DNA of 64,000 nucleotides from Aphelocoma coerulescens (taxonomy: Eukaryota > Chordata > Aves > Passeriformes > Corvidae), in contig NC_091015.1 in assembly GCF_041296385.1 (NCBI RefSeq), positions 55,308,345 to 55,372,344 on the forward strand. The letters run 5' to 3'. The notes under the pieces were generated by a model that did no database searches, was not told where the DNA came from, and saw nothing but the letters and a program-made list of their open reading frames with translations. Below, one piece after another: positions 1 to 13,200 of the stretch. Made by a program: the position numbers and the translations under genes. Numbering within the stretch: the first letter of the stretch is position 1; every line of letters starts with the position of its first letter.

Positions 1-1278
1 GCTGAAGATGCATCATATAGTATTTTCGTTTTCCTGCTTTTGCCAAAATATTAATGGATCAGGCTCTGCAAGTTTTACTTTGTAAATTCTGTTGTAATAC
101 TAATTACACTTTAACTGCATTTCTCTGAGGCTTTTCACAACTCCAGTCAAGCACCTATTACCCTGTCTTGCAGATAAATAAACAGAAAGTGGTTGAGAGA
201 GGTGCTTTGTGTTGATGTAAATAGTAATCAGATAATCAACGCTTCTGTAAACCCAGTGTTACTTGGGCAGCATGGAGATATGGTGGCACACCTGAGAACA
301 GGTCTTCTAAGTTGTGCTCCCCCAGGATGAACTCCTAACCTTTATACCTTTCCTTTACTTCAAGTGCTCCAGTGCAAATAGTGTGGAAAATCTTGTCATA
401 TTGACATTATAGCAATTGCCTATTGAAATCACTGTCATCTTCTCTTTTAACCAGTGATGGAAACTGTCTAAACATTCTATTTCAAGAAAGAAGATGTTAT
501 AACGATATTTTTAAAAATATCATGTTTTTTAATGCTGTGAGTGGACAATATTATGTACAATGACAAGTTATTTCTGAACCGAGTAGAGTATCATATAATA
601 GCTTTTCTAGTTTTCCCCATCTTGAAGTACTCAGCAAAACTCTTGCCATATTAGAAGAAGTGAATCTGTTACTTTTATTTTATTTTGAAAATTCTTTCAT
701 AATGTCTGGCACGTAAAGTGATATTGCCTTCATATACATGATCCATAATGTTTACCTTTTGGCTTAAAAGCTGAAGAAACCAGTGCAAAACATGGAGAGA
801 CATGAGAGTTAATAAAATAATGGATGGCAGCTATGTTCCAATGGAAATAATTATATACTGCCTTTTTGATAGCATAAAATCAATGTGTTGTTTTTGATTA
901 ATACAGTAGGCTTGCTGGTCATATGGAGATTAGTGTGTGATATAAACCTGAAAATTAGTTTGTTGTCACATATTATGTGATATGATGGGGATTAATTTCA
1001 GGAATGCCTTAAAAATATGCTCTAAACAAAATCCTTTCTACACTGATTGTACTAGATAGATTAATCCGGTTGCCATATGGGCTTGAAATTGCCTTGGGTA
1101 TGCAAAAGAAAAATCCAGATAAATGATAACTCATTTAATACTCTGTGGTTTGTGTTTATGGAAAACAGAATTCCTCAGGATCTTCTAAAGGAAAACAGGA
1201 GTGTGCCAAAGGTAATTTCGGTGTTGAGTGTTCGCGGATGGTAAAATTATATTTAACAGATGTTTGTAATTTTTGCAG
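1..1278 (+). other. Intron (or upstream) sequence before the first visible exon
   Basis: This AT-rich stretch ends in a TTTTTGCAG splice acceptor directly before the exon at 1279, so at least its 3' part is intron of the plus-strand gene. I found no coding exon, recognisable repeat or RNA gene in it. The upstream exon it is joined to lies outside the window. Confidence 0.7.
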
Positions 1279-1461
1279 GTAATAGCTCTAGCAGATGCAG
1301 CAGAAGAAAATCAAGCCAACATGTTCCAGGCATTTGCAAAGTTGAAAAGTGCCACCCATCTGGTGATTATGCTGATTAGTTTGTGGCAGAAGCTCAGCGC
1401 TGATCAAGTTGCTATTTTGGAAGCTACGTTTTTGCCATTAGCCGAAGATACACAAGAGCTG
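1279..1461 (+). CDS. Internal coding exon A of an unnamed multi-exon gene, phase 0/0
   Basis: The exon is 183 nt, or 61 complete codons, open throughout. It follows a TTTTTGCAG acceptor and ends before a GTAAGAAT donor; reading past the donor meets a stop after about 18 codons. The peptide starts VIALADAAEENQ and ends PLAEDTQEL. It is rich in Ala, Leu, Glu and Gln, has the hydrophobic spacing of packed alpha helices, and contains no signal peptide or clear membrane segment. A helical-repeat or helical-bundle protein is likely, but this is inference and I do not recognise the family. The ATG-less start is normal for an internal exon. It joins exon B at 17780 in phase 0. The exon call is strong because of the splice borders, open frame and phase match; the gene identity is unknown. 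Confidence 0.85.
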
Positions 1462-4400
1462 GTAAGAATCCGTAAAAGCTGCTTGAAAAATGCTCATTCA
1501 CAGAGCTTTAAGCCTTGAAATGTCCGTATTTCTCCTTGTACTTTGCTGAAGACTGTCTTTTGAAGTTATTTAAGTAGCCTTATTAAGTAGGTGTTTGATG
1601 CAAGCTACATTGATTTCACAAGAAAGTGGAAAAGTAGGAGTAGGTTATAGAATGTTTCAATAAAAGATATGGGTGGTACCAGTTAAATTCTGCTCAGCCT
1701 TTCCTTACCAAGCCAGGTAGGAGTGTCTCACATAAATTTGGCTGATTTTTACCTTCTGTCCAATGGTTAGGACAAACAGAATAATATACCCAGTTTTTGA
1801 AGACTAATATAAATGCTCTATAACATACATGTCCACATTCCAATAGAAATATGAAATACAGACAGGTCCAGACAGCAAATACAGTGTATACATTTAATCT
1901 ATTAAGCATTTGCCATACTTTGTCCTCAGTGTATTTACAGTGGTTTGTATAGTGAATGAAAGTTATCTAAACAAAATACTATGAATAGTTAATGTCCTTG
2001 TATTCCAAACCATGCTCTGTATAGTTCTGCATTCTGTAGATGTCTGGCTAATTCTGTTTTTATTTAATGAGTGTGACCAGGTGTGAGATTGTGTATAAAA
2101 TTTGGAGAATGGTCTGTGAAGAAAAATAATGCTGTTTTTTATCCACGCCACAGGTCCCCAGCTAAACTCTGCTTTAGATGAATTAAAGAATGTTCTCAGC
2201 TTAATTTGGAGTTGATCCCCAGTTAGTTTCAAGAGTTATCTTAAGTACACATTAATTTTAATTTTCATGTTTTTGTGGTGTACAGTGAATCCAGATTTTG
2301 GTGCATACCCGGAATACTTAGAATGGTTTGTGGTCTTTTAGAAAGCTTGTGCTGGGCTCCAAGTGAATCTAGGATCTTTTGCCATTTCCACCTGGGGGGC
2401 AAAAATTGTTTTGGCATTTTACATGATATTGAGTCATAGCAGGCAAAGCAAAACAGTTTTTTTGAGATTATTTTTGGATTTAGTCCTCATTTCAATTTGG
2501 AAAATCAAGCTTCACAACTGAGGAACATGCATTCCCGTGAATTGAATTCAAAGAAAGTTCCTATGAATCTCCTAAAAGCCCAACCCACCATTTTTTTGCA
2601 TGACTACTTTTTATTTGCCATCAGGAGTTGGGTTGCTTTGACACAAGTTTTGATAAAATATAGTACAATTTGTTGTGTATCCTCTAATGCAGGATATTGC
2701 TTCAGCATATATCTTGATGTGGTTTAACATGGTGGTTAACAATATTCTGTGTTGAAGCTATAACACTTTGCATTAGCATTGTAAGGATATATATCCTGCA
2801 GAGCAGTCAGGATGAAAAATGTAAACCAACAATAACTGGAGGTGGAAATAGAAACAAAACCCTTATAAAATACTGAATTATGTGCCATATTGAAGTTGTT
2901 ATGGTACCACAGAAATGTGAATGTAATTTAAGAAGCTTCGGCAGGGAATGGGGAAATCTTCTGACATACCAATGATATTTACATACAGAAGCTCCTAGCT
3001 GGTGTTCAGGTTTCCTTGTAAGCAGTCGAGTGGAACACTGGTGAAAGAAAATACTCTGAAGATTTTTTTATTTACTCTTCAAACAATTCAGTGTAATGGT
3101 TTGTTGCATTTTTATTTGGAGTGAATGTGTTAGAAGACAGTTTGGATTCAGTCTACATCTCCAGAACATTTTCTGCCTTGTGAGCGTTAAACTATGGAAG
3201 TGCTTCCTTAAAAAAAGGGAAGTGTTTGGAATACACTGTTAGCATAAAAAGAAATGCCTCTTTTACCATAACCTCAACATTATTCTCAAACATGCCATTT
3301 CATTTAGAACAGATTGTATCTTGTTTTCTAGACCTGGCAATCACTTCAGTTCGATATTTAGCAAATATGAAAGTGGCATTCTGCATTCCCATTGTGTCAC
3401 CATTTTTTCTCAGACTGCTAAATGATTTCTATTGCTGCAAACTTTTGTCTAAGAACATATAAAATTTGGGTTTTCTTGTCCACAAAGGTGTAGTGGAAGA
3501 AATACTGCAAACTTGCATATTTTCTGAAAATAACAGATATTTGGCATAATATTTTGTTTCTGGCAGTAAACTTCTAACTAGCACCTAAATTGTACTGCTT
3601 TGATAAAACTGACTAAAAGGGTTGCTCTTGTTCAGTGTCAGAAATACAAGGACCTTCCCCTTTTTCAGTGATTCTTTCATGAATGCTGCACAGTTGTAGA
3701 AGTATAACATCAGAAATTGAATGACATCTCTCAGGTCTCAGTGAGATAAATGAGCTAATTCTTCTGCTAATGAAGCCACCAAGAAATTGATGCCAAAACT
3801 GAAGAAAAGTAGTTGCAGGGAACTTAGGTGTGGTTTTGTCCAATGTAGTTTTTTACTGTGGGACTAAAATAAAATCCATATTCAAAATATAGATATATAT
3901 ATTATTATTATTTCAAATCACAGTTACAGCTGCATGCAAACTATACTTTCAAATGTATGCTGGTTTTGAGTTCTATGTTTTTCTATTTGTTGAAATATAT
4001 GGTAGAAAAATACTTTAGGGTGCTTTTGGAGACAAAGGAACCATGATTTGTTAATAATGTTAATAATGCACCAGAGATTTTGTTAGACAATTCATTTTTT
4101 TCAGGAGAGTTGGTTACTGTTCTTCAAGACTAACATATTTCTTATTAGCTTATAACAGGGACTGACAGCAATTTGAAGCACTGTAAAATCTGAAATAAAA
4201 AAAATTACAAAAAATTTCTAAGGGATGTTTTTCAGTGATTATCTTTTACCATGTTGAGTTTTCTGGATAGAAAAAGATATTTGAAAAATGCTGAGTTTGT
4301 GATGAAGCCTATTTTTACAATAGGAAATCCGTTTGGGAAAGGAGGGAATTTGTCCAGGCTAATTCAAAGGGTTCATGCTGCATGGGGTAGTTTTGATATA

Positions 4401-6465
4401 ATGGTTGCATGGCGTCTGGATTGATTGATGGCTCATTTGCCTGATCAGTAAGGTATTAATGCTTTCTTTGTTTAAGACATTACAAAGGGAAAATATCTTT
4501 TGATATGAACATTCTGACTCTAAGACTGATGGAGGGCCCTTGGCAGTACAGCCATCAACAGCAACTTTACTGAAGAGTAAATATTTTCATAGTTCTCCTA
4601 ATGTTACCAGCTAATGACATACACGTGCTTCATTGCTCAGAATCATCCCTTGCTTGTCATAGTCACGTTTACGTTACTATAGTTAATAGTAACAGCTATA
4701 AACCGGTGTTGAGGAAGTACATTTCCATCTCTCTTTATGTTTGGAGTCACACCAACCAAGTAAATGTCTGTATTAGATCTTGAGTTTTTATTGAAGTTGT
4801 AATTTGGAAGAAAAATATGCCTGAGGGTGAAAGGCATATTTTAAGTGACTCTATGATTTACAGTAATTAACTTACGTTAGGGACTATAAATTTACCGCTT
4901 CACGGTGTTGATTAGATAAAGTTGAAAAATATACTTTAAGGTAATGATGAAAAAGAAATGATGTCAGAAAAAACTCATGAAGTACCTGTAAAAGTCACAG
5001 GAGTTACTGTCAAAAGTGTCTTTGCTTTCTGTAAGAAGATGATCTGAATTTAAATCATGAGAAAAAGAAAAGATAATTTGGGAAAGACTAGATAGCCTGC
5101 TAGGTTTTATGCATGATAGCAAATGGGTTTTATTGTAGAGTTCTTGAGTAATGTAGAAAATACTGTTTTGTGGAAAGAATCCTTTACTGAGACTAAATTC
5201 TCAAAATCAAAGGTAAGGTTATTTCTGTAATTCCAGCAGGATTAATTCTGTCATGACTGGCAGTAGAAAAATTTTCCTCTGAGTTTTCCGTTGATGTCCA
5301 GTACTTTTGAAGCTTTGAGCTAATAATTGCATCTTTGGCAAGAGTAATTTTTATGAACGCTAATTTTTAGAATTTATTGGAAATTGTCACTTTAATTCTT
5401 GTAATTAATCCAACCTAGCTCTTGATCGCAGTACAAATCATCTGGAATTATTTCTTTGTGCCTTATATTTTCTATATTCCACTTGTCATTTTAATCACTT
5501 TTTAAATGCAAAGATCCAGTTGTGTACCAGACTGAAATATTTAAAAATAGGCTGAAATATTTTATGTTTTCTTGTTTGCCGTAGGTTAGTTCAAATTATT
5601 TTTTAGTTAAAATTTCTTAAACATAACAAAGAACCCCACTCCAAACCCAATAAGCCAAAAAAATCCCACAAAGCCACCACAGTGGCAGTGATGATGGATA
5701 ACTTGGAACCAGTTTTCCATATGGTTGTGTTCTTTACTTTTGTGAACAGACAACTTTACTGCAGATACATTATATTTATTCCCCTCCTTCTTTTTACAAA
5801 CAAGGTGGATAATACATCTGCAGATAAGTAGTTTCAGACAGAAAATCACATTAAATTTGTTGCCTTTTTTCCAGCTCAGAAAATGGTATTAAATGACATT
5901 CACTAACTTTTTGTAATTATCAAAACTAATGAATAAGTCTTCCTCTTATCTGAATCAATGTCATGTAACAGCACCCCTCAGAAAGACTCTTCTGGTACAG
6001 TGAAGCATCTAAGTCTACAAGAAATAGGGGGAAAAAGCTAGTAAATTTTAAACCCTTAATCACCAAAATAAAAGGAAGGCGCTTTCAGCTTTTCCCAGTA
6101 AACACCATAATTTTTCAGTAAAAAAGGCTAGTCTCAGCCTGAAGTTTAGTTTGGTTCAGGGTAACATAAGATTGAGCTAATAAGATTGTCAAGTGAGGGG
6201 AAGAAGGTGAAGAAATGAGATTGCCACTGTTACCTAGGCAGGAAAAGTCCTGTATTAGGGAGAAAGGTTAGAAATGGAGTAGTGGTGGGTGGTTCCTGTC
6301 AATGTCCTTTGTTCATGTGTGTGTATGTGACCCAGCTGCACAATAAGAGAAGAGCATGATTCAAGTACCTCGAACATTCTTTTATAGTATATTTTGATAT
6401 GGAAATTATCAGTGCTCTTTCTGCTAGCCTGCTTTCAAGAGGACCACAGTGCACCAGCGATAACT

Positions 6466-6790
6466 AGAATCATAAAAACATTAAGGTTGGAAAAGACTTC
6501 CAAGATCATGGAGTACAACCTTTGCCACATCCAGTTGTTTCCTGAACACCTCCAGGGATGGTGACTCCACCAGTTCCCTGGGCAGCCCGTTCCTATGTCC
6601 AGCCTGAACCTCCCCTGGTGCAGCTTGAGACTGTGTTATCTTGTCCTGTTGCTGGTTGCCTGGGAGAGGAGGCTACCCCCTGACCTGGCTGCACCTTCCT
6701 TTCAGGGAGGTGAAGAGCATGGCAAGGTCTTCCCTGAACCTTCTTTTCTCCAGGCTACATAACCCCAGCTCTTTCAGTTGCTCTTAATAT
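6466..6790 (-). mobile_element. CR1 LINE 3' fragment, reverse orientation
   Basis: On the plus strand this starts AGAATCATAAAAACATTAAG and continues with GGTTGGAAAAGACTTCCAAG. This is the reverse complement of the conserved avian CR1 3' end, where the tail normally reads ATTCTATGATTCT. The segment continues with degraded CR1 3'-region sequence for about 325 bp. It is 5'-truncated, as is typical of CR1, and many substitutions suggest an old insertion. No intact reverse transcriptase frame is present. Confidence 0.9.
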
Positions 6791-8354
6791 GAGCAGGTGG
6801 ACAGAAGGACACCTGGTTGTAAAGCCACTAAGTTACTGCAACTGTTTCTACTTTTATTTGTGATCCTTAAAAGAAGAGTTTCAAACTGATTGATTATTTA
6901 ACAATGTTGGAATGTCTAAAAATGAAAGATCAAATGTTAAGTAACTTGGATGAAAGAGGGAATTTGAAGACCAAAGAGGTAGTCTTACCACTACTGTAAG
7001 CACTATCACAGTTCCTTTAAGCGTCTGGTATTTTCTTCCTGCAGTTAATTTTATTTGCTGAGAAGACAGTGGGTTATGGCAACAATAGCAAGTTGAAGAC
7101 AAATTGCACCACTGTCTGGTTATCTTCATGTGTAGCTAAATTCATGTGATTCCTCTGGGTAGAATAGAAAAGTGACAATATTCTGTTGGTCTGAGAAAGC
7201 AATGCTTAATGTGGTCTGTTGGAAACATCTATGGATTAATTAAAATCTATAATATAACTTCATCTGATGCTTTCCACTTCAAAAGACTACCAGAAGGAGC
7301 TATGCCCAATTGTATTTTCAAATTTTTTTTCATTTGCTGTTTTTGTTGGTGTTAGATAAGAAGGGGCTGTAAAAATAATTTTTTTAACAGGCTGCTTCTG
7401 GTGGTTCCCAATAGTAATGGTTTTCAAAAAATAAAGCTTTCTCTATTTCTTCCAGATGGCATAAACAAAATTATGCAGAAATAGTTTGGTATGCATTATG
7501 AATTGTAAAAGTTCAAAGGACAGAAAAAATTGCAGTATTCTTGTTCTGTTTAATTGTATGTCCTGAAAATTGTATCAAGCTCAGAACAGGCATTCAACCT
7601 TGGTAAGAACCTTATGCTGATGGAGAATCTGGCATATCTATTGGTTAGATGTATTTTAATTAAAAAGTTTAGAGAATTAATTTTAACTTGAGCATTCATG
7701 TTATTTTTTCTGCTGGTACTGGAGATCCTGAAGTTAATTTCCAGTGTGCTGTCTCTGTTGCAAGCAAAGGCCTACTTAGGGATCTTGTTTCTTGGTGTAA
7801 ATTAGTCAAGGCATAACTGTGTTCTGCTTTGATTAGTTTGCTTCCAGCGTATATCACCTCCTTTTAAAGTAATTTGGATGCCCTGCAAAGTACCTCAGTT
7901 ATCCCAAGAGATGTACTCTTTGTTTGATAAATTAAAGAAGCTTCTGTTATCTTTTCTGTTCTTTCTTTATGTCTTTCTTTATGTAATATTGTGATGGGGA
8001 CCTCTAAACTTTCTCTTTGTTAGGGTGATCTGTCTAGTTCAGGTACAAAGAGCTATTTTAGTGTAGTGGTAATTACTGAGTATGTGGTGCATACCAGGAG
8101 TTCAGATCAGTTGTCATCTAAACTGCTTAATGACAAGAGTGATGCATTACAGTGATTACAGCAACGTTGTTCAACAAAGGGTCTTAACACTCAATATGCA
8201 TAATCAGTGGCTCTTGCTTTTGCTTTTGTTTTCTTTTTTCTTTTAAAGAAGTATATTGTCAGTGGAGAATTCCCTTGATATTGTGTCTTAATTGAAAGAT
8301 CCTCAGACTCCTGCTAAGCAGCCTTCCAGTAAAAGGGTTTACAAGAAGAATAGA

Positions 8355-8613
8355 GAGGACATGTAGTGTTAGGTCAAGGGGGAATGGCCTTAAATCGAAG
8401 GAGGGTAGGTTTAGGTTAGATAATAGGAAACAATTCCTTGCTATAAGGGTCTTGATGCACTAGAACAGGTTGTGTACCCCCCCATCCATGGCAGTGTTCA
8501 AGGCCAGCTTGGATGGGGCTTTTAGCAACCTGGTCTGCTGGAAGTTGTCCCTGCCTACGGAACTGGAGGACCTTGAAAGTCCCTTCCAACCCAAACCATT
8601 CTATGATTCTGTA
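8355..8613 (+). mobile_element. CR1 LINE 3' fragment, forward orientation
   Basis: The segment carries the typical CR1 3' order: GAGGGTAGGTTTAGGTTAGA, then GTGTTCAAGGCCAGCTTGGA, then CCCTTCCAACCCAAACCATT, ending with ATTCTATGATTCT. It is 5'-truncated and has small internal losses compared with the family as I remember it. It is non-coding and lies in the same intron as the inverted CR1 copy about 1.6 kb upstream. Confidence 0.93.
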
Positions 8614-9239
8614 GTATATATTAGAAATGTAATGTGATTTATGATTGTTTGTAAAATTCTGATGGAATTGCTTATATACTAAAACAATAAATCCATTTCA
8701 GCAGCATTAGAGTATGACCTTTATGTTACCTAATAGGACAGGGTTTATAGAATTAAAAGTTGCATATTTATTGTTGGTTTTACTTTCTAATTGTCTGGCA
8801 TCAGGTCAAAGATATGATACTTTTATTATAAGTACTGTAGTGCTATATTAGTACCATTGTATCTAACCATACATCATGGCATTTTCTGAGAAAATGAGTT
8901 ACTCCCAATAATTTTATGAAGCTCTCTGTTTATATTGAACACGTGGCAATGGTATGCAGCTAAATTCATCATTTTACTTAGATCTCATGGTCAGAAATGT
9001 TTCTGAGAGGGTGTATCTAATCACTACGCTAATGTTTGGTTTTTGGGGGAAGTGGGGGGAACCAGTTGTGATGATGAACCAAACTGCTTTTGGTTCTGAA
9101 GTTGTTGATGGTTGTTCTTGGTTCTGTGTTGCAATCATGTAGTGTTTTTTGGTCACTACTAGATAGCCTATAGCTATTGTTCGCATGTTGTGCTGCTGTA
9201 TAATTGGTTTACTGGAATTTACAAAGTTATCACATCACA

Positions 9240-9264
9240 AAGATAGATAGAGATAGGTAGATAG
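9240..9264. repeat. Short imperfect GATA microsatellite
   Basis: About 25 bp of GATA/GATAGA units interrupted by GGTA. It lies within the large intron and has no evident role. Confidence 0.8.
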
Positions 9265-10146
9265 GGAAGTCATACAGAAGATGTCACATGAATTTTTCAT
9301 CTTGTTACAAGATCCCAGAAAAAACCTCACTTTTTTTTACCATGATTTTCAGAATAGTCATTTTTTCAGATGGAATTTTTTTTTGTTTAGTTAATGGCAA
9401 GATGCTTTATCTTAATTCCTGGATTAAGAATGATATACCAGTATTCTCTCATATTAGCACAGGTAGTGAGAGACTCACTTTACATTAAAGTAGGCCAGAT
9501 TAAAGGTAGGTAAAGGTTGCATAATTAATGTCCATCATCTCCTGGCTTTTTCAATGAAATGAAAGTTTGATAAAGCCAAAAATATGGTTTAGATACCTCA
9601 AAAGTAAAACAGCTTATAAATCAAATCTATAGAGGAGGAGGAGTTAATGAACTTTGCTGAAGATACTGTCTTAAGAAAAGGCCCAAAAGAAACCCCCTAC
9701 CATAAATTTGAAAGTTGGCTATCCAAGTAAACATGCAAGTCCAGTTTACCACTATCCTCTTTGGACTCACCTGTGCATCTTGGGAGAATAGAAATTCCAC
9801 AATTTGAGGCAACAGAACTGAGTTTAATGATACTGGTGCATAGATCTAAAGTAATGTGAGAATTTAAATAGGAAACAAACTTTATGACAAGCTTTTTCTT
9901 TTTTCCCCAGATAAAAATATTTGAGTGTGTGTGGTTCCATATTTCACAGGTTTTGGAAACACAATCTCATTTGTCAGTATTTCATGGCATGTTGTATTGG
10001 TAACCTAATAAGAAAGATCGTAGCGAAAGATGAAAATTTCCTCTTCAAGAATATCAGTGATATAAAAATGGAATATGGGCCGAGATGCAAGGAGAAGTTT
10101 CAATAATCTTGTTTAAGCATGTGTTTTATCTACTTTTTTTCTCCAG

Positions 10147-10245
10147 GCTGAGTATAACAAGGTCCAATTCCTCTTCCCCATATCAAAAATTGTCTTGCTG
10201 GACCTAATTGTAGAGTTCATTGCAGACCTGCTGCTGGATGTGTAG
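10147..10245 (+). other. Possible alternative last exon, phase 0 (speculative)
   Basis: A strong pyrimidine tract, CTACTTTTTTTCTCCAG, precedes 10147. From there a frame of 32 codons runs to a TAG at 10243-10245. Exon A ends in phase 0, so splicing to this site would keep frame and add a hydrophobic tail beginning AEYNKVQFLFPISKIVLLDL. The minus strand is also open here for 69 codons, so the block could instead be an old repeat or retrocopy. Short open frames after good-looking acceptors occur by chance. I see no convincing poly(A) signal nearby. Confidence 0.2.
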
Positions 10246-13200
10246 CATTCTTCAGCAAGATGCACAACTCCTGGTGTGTTTTCTTGCCTGCAGACAGCTT
10301 TGACAACATCTGCAAGACCCAAACAGCACCTCAGTTTTCCTAACTAACTGGTGAAAAGTTATTGAGGAAAAGAAAGATGAAGTGTTAGATGGTTTCAGTG
10401 CTAAAAATCAAAACAACAGGCTTCTGAAGCTGGCAACAAAAGAAGTCAAGTCACTCCATTCATGTAGTGCTTACAAGAGTTTCTTTCATCAGTTCCCAGA
10501 AGGGATCAGTGGTCATAAGAAGTCAAGTTAAAAAGAAAATTAAGATGAAAAAAATCCCTAAAAAATTCAGGATTCAGGAATAGTGTCTACAGAAACAAAT
10601 GAAGTGTGTGAACTTTTGCTATTCCAGACAGGATGCATTTATATTACAATAAATAAGCATTACTAGATGAATAACTGTAGAATTATATAGTTAGAATTTA
10701 TCTGTTGAAAAAATGTGCTCTTTTCCCTGCCTCTTATCCACTCGTAAAAGACCACTGTTGTCCAGAAAAAAACCCAACAAACCGGGTGTTAGGAAAAACT
10801 CTGTATTGCTCCAATTTCTAGATACGAGACAATTTGAAGGAAGAGTTGATTAGCACAGACGCTTTACTTGTCAAGAAGAAGCCTACTGAGCTGATTCTAA
10901 TTTTAATCTAATTTTGAAAGTCTTTCTGTGCAAATGAAGAGCATCCAATGCGAAAAGATGCAGCCCATATGGAAATTTGGCTGCAGTATATGGAGGTTAA
11001 ATTTTAGTGGAGGAGCTAATGAAACCATCATCTATATTCATCCTGGTATGTAATTTTTTGGTGAAGCATGCACTTTCCTGAGAGTAAATTACTAATCTCA
11101 AGAGCATGGAAGAGTTAAGCAGTATTAGAAATATTATAGTTATGATCCCCGCCTGGAGCTTTGCTTTCTTACAGGTGATACACTCTTTAATCACGTTACC
11201 AGTTGTTTCATTAATACAGAAAACCTTAAAACTGCTGATAACCATAACTTGTTTCTGTGAGCAGGACTTTGCTCAGAATTGGACTTGAAAAATAAATTAA
11301 AATCTCAGAAGATGGAGGTCATCCTCTTGATGCATGCAGCTTTTAGAGCCTTTGTTTAGTAATGCTCACTTTGCTAGATTTCTGAAACACTCACTGCTTT
11401 AAATATTGCTCTTCTACATTTTTATTTTTCCAGAAGGTTAGTTTAGGAGCACCATTCCTGAAAGAAAAATATCACCTATTATATAAGATAGTTCTAAAAA
11501 CACTATTTTGATTACTAAGCCATATGCATTTTTAACTTTCTTTCCATATCTGAAAACGCTATAGAAGGAGAGTTTGGCAAATCTTGATCTAAAGTTAAAT
11601 GTCCACAGAATAGAGTCCTCCAAAAGCTATATTTATATTTAATGCAGAAGTGTTTGGTGGTTTGTGAATTGAACTTCAGAGGACAAAAATACCAGAGAAA
11701 CTTTTAAACGGCAAGTATACTTTTCAGGAAAGAATCTGTCATCGAGATTTTTCTCAGGTGAAGTTGCCATAGGCTATCAATGTATGTTTACCAAGTAGGA
11801 CTCAAAATGAGAAGCTCTTGTAGAGAGTTGCTTATGCTGCTGGAGTTACTATTAAATAAATATTTCTACATTGAACAGATAAAGTTGCTGTTTCTGTTAT
11901 GACTGGCAATTACAGCACAGCTGTGCAGGAATTACAAGTGTGTCTGTGACAGACTTTTAAATGAACCCACTTTATTCACAAAGGATTTTTGCTAAATCTG
12001 ATTTTTGCAGTCTATTGACCTCAAAATGTGAGAGACTAATATTTGAATTAGATGTTCTGAAGTAGTTGGAAAATAGTTGTTGGCATAAATACTTAATATT
12101 AAATAACTCTCTACAGATCTGTTTTGCTATACCTGGACCAGTTCGATAAATATTGTAAAGACATCTCATACACTTTCCCTTACAAGTCTTGATTACTTTC
12201 TGTAGTCTTTTATTTGTTGTTCTTCACAGACTGTTTAAGCTTTTACCTTAAATATCTATTGTGTCAGGATCTCTACAGAGCTTGATTGCTCATATTTTGT
12301 TGGGAGTTATCAAGATGTTACCTTGTACTTCTCTGGGTTTTGAATTTTCTTTTGTCCCTTGTTTGGCTCTTGTTTCTTGTGTTTTAAGTAAATTGTAATT
12401 TGTTTGGAGTAGGTAAATTTGCTGAGTCCAAACCCTTAATAAGATTTAAATGTCTATAATACTTATAATGTAGCTCTTCACAATAGGTTGACTTCAGAGT
12501 ACCATCTCACAAATAAGGATGGTTTCCATGATTTAAAATGAAATTTATTCATCTACTGTTTTGAACTATTCTTCTAGAACTATGTGTCATACAAATTTTC
12601 TTCATTTTCATAGTTGTCTCTTACTTTGTCTGGGATGTTCAAGTATATCCTCACTTTGATACTGTTTGTATCAGTCTGCAAATTCCTACTAGAACTGAAT
12701 TTATTTAAATGACAGTAGAAATCAAAATCAGATCAGTTAATATTATGAACATTATGCATCATAAATGATTCAAAGAAAGATATGATTAGAGAGAGCAGGT
12801 TTATTATAAGAACTTCAGTTGTGATTTTTCTATCGTGTACTCAATACACATCCTTCTTAGGCACTGAATAGATTTGGAATGTATTTAAGTTTGACTCGTG
12901 TCTGGATTTTCATCAGACTTGAATTCCACTAGTCTATAGGATTTTGCCAGTTCTCTGTTTTTCAGTTATCCCAGGGGTAGGTTTTTGTTTTTTATATATG
13001 TGGAGGTGCTTTTGCTTTGATTTTTTTTGTTTTTTGTTTAAATGCAAAATTGAATTGTAGAAGATTCCAGATAATCTGTGACTGGTGTTTCTAATGCTTT
13101 ATGTTAAAGAAAACTGGTTTTATATTATTACAAGGATAATTCTTCAACCAAGAATAATTTTTTCTTAGAAAACCTTTTCTTAAAAAATATACTGTCTCTT

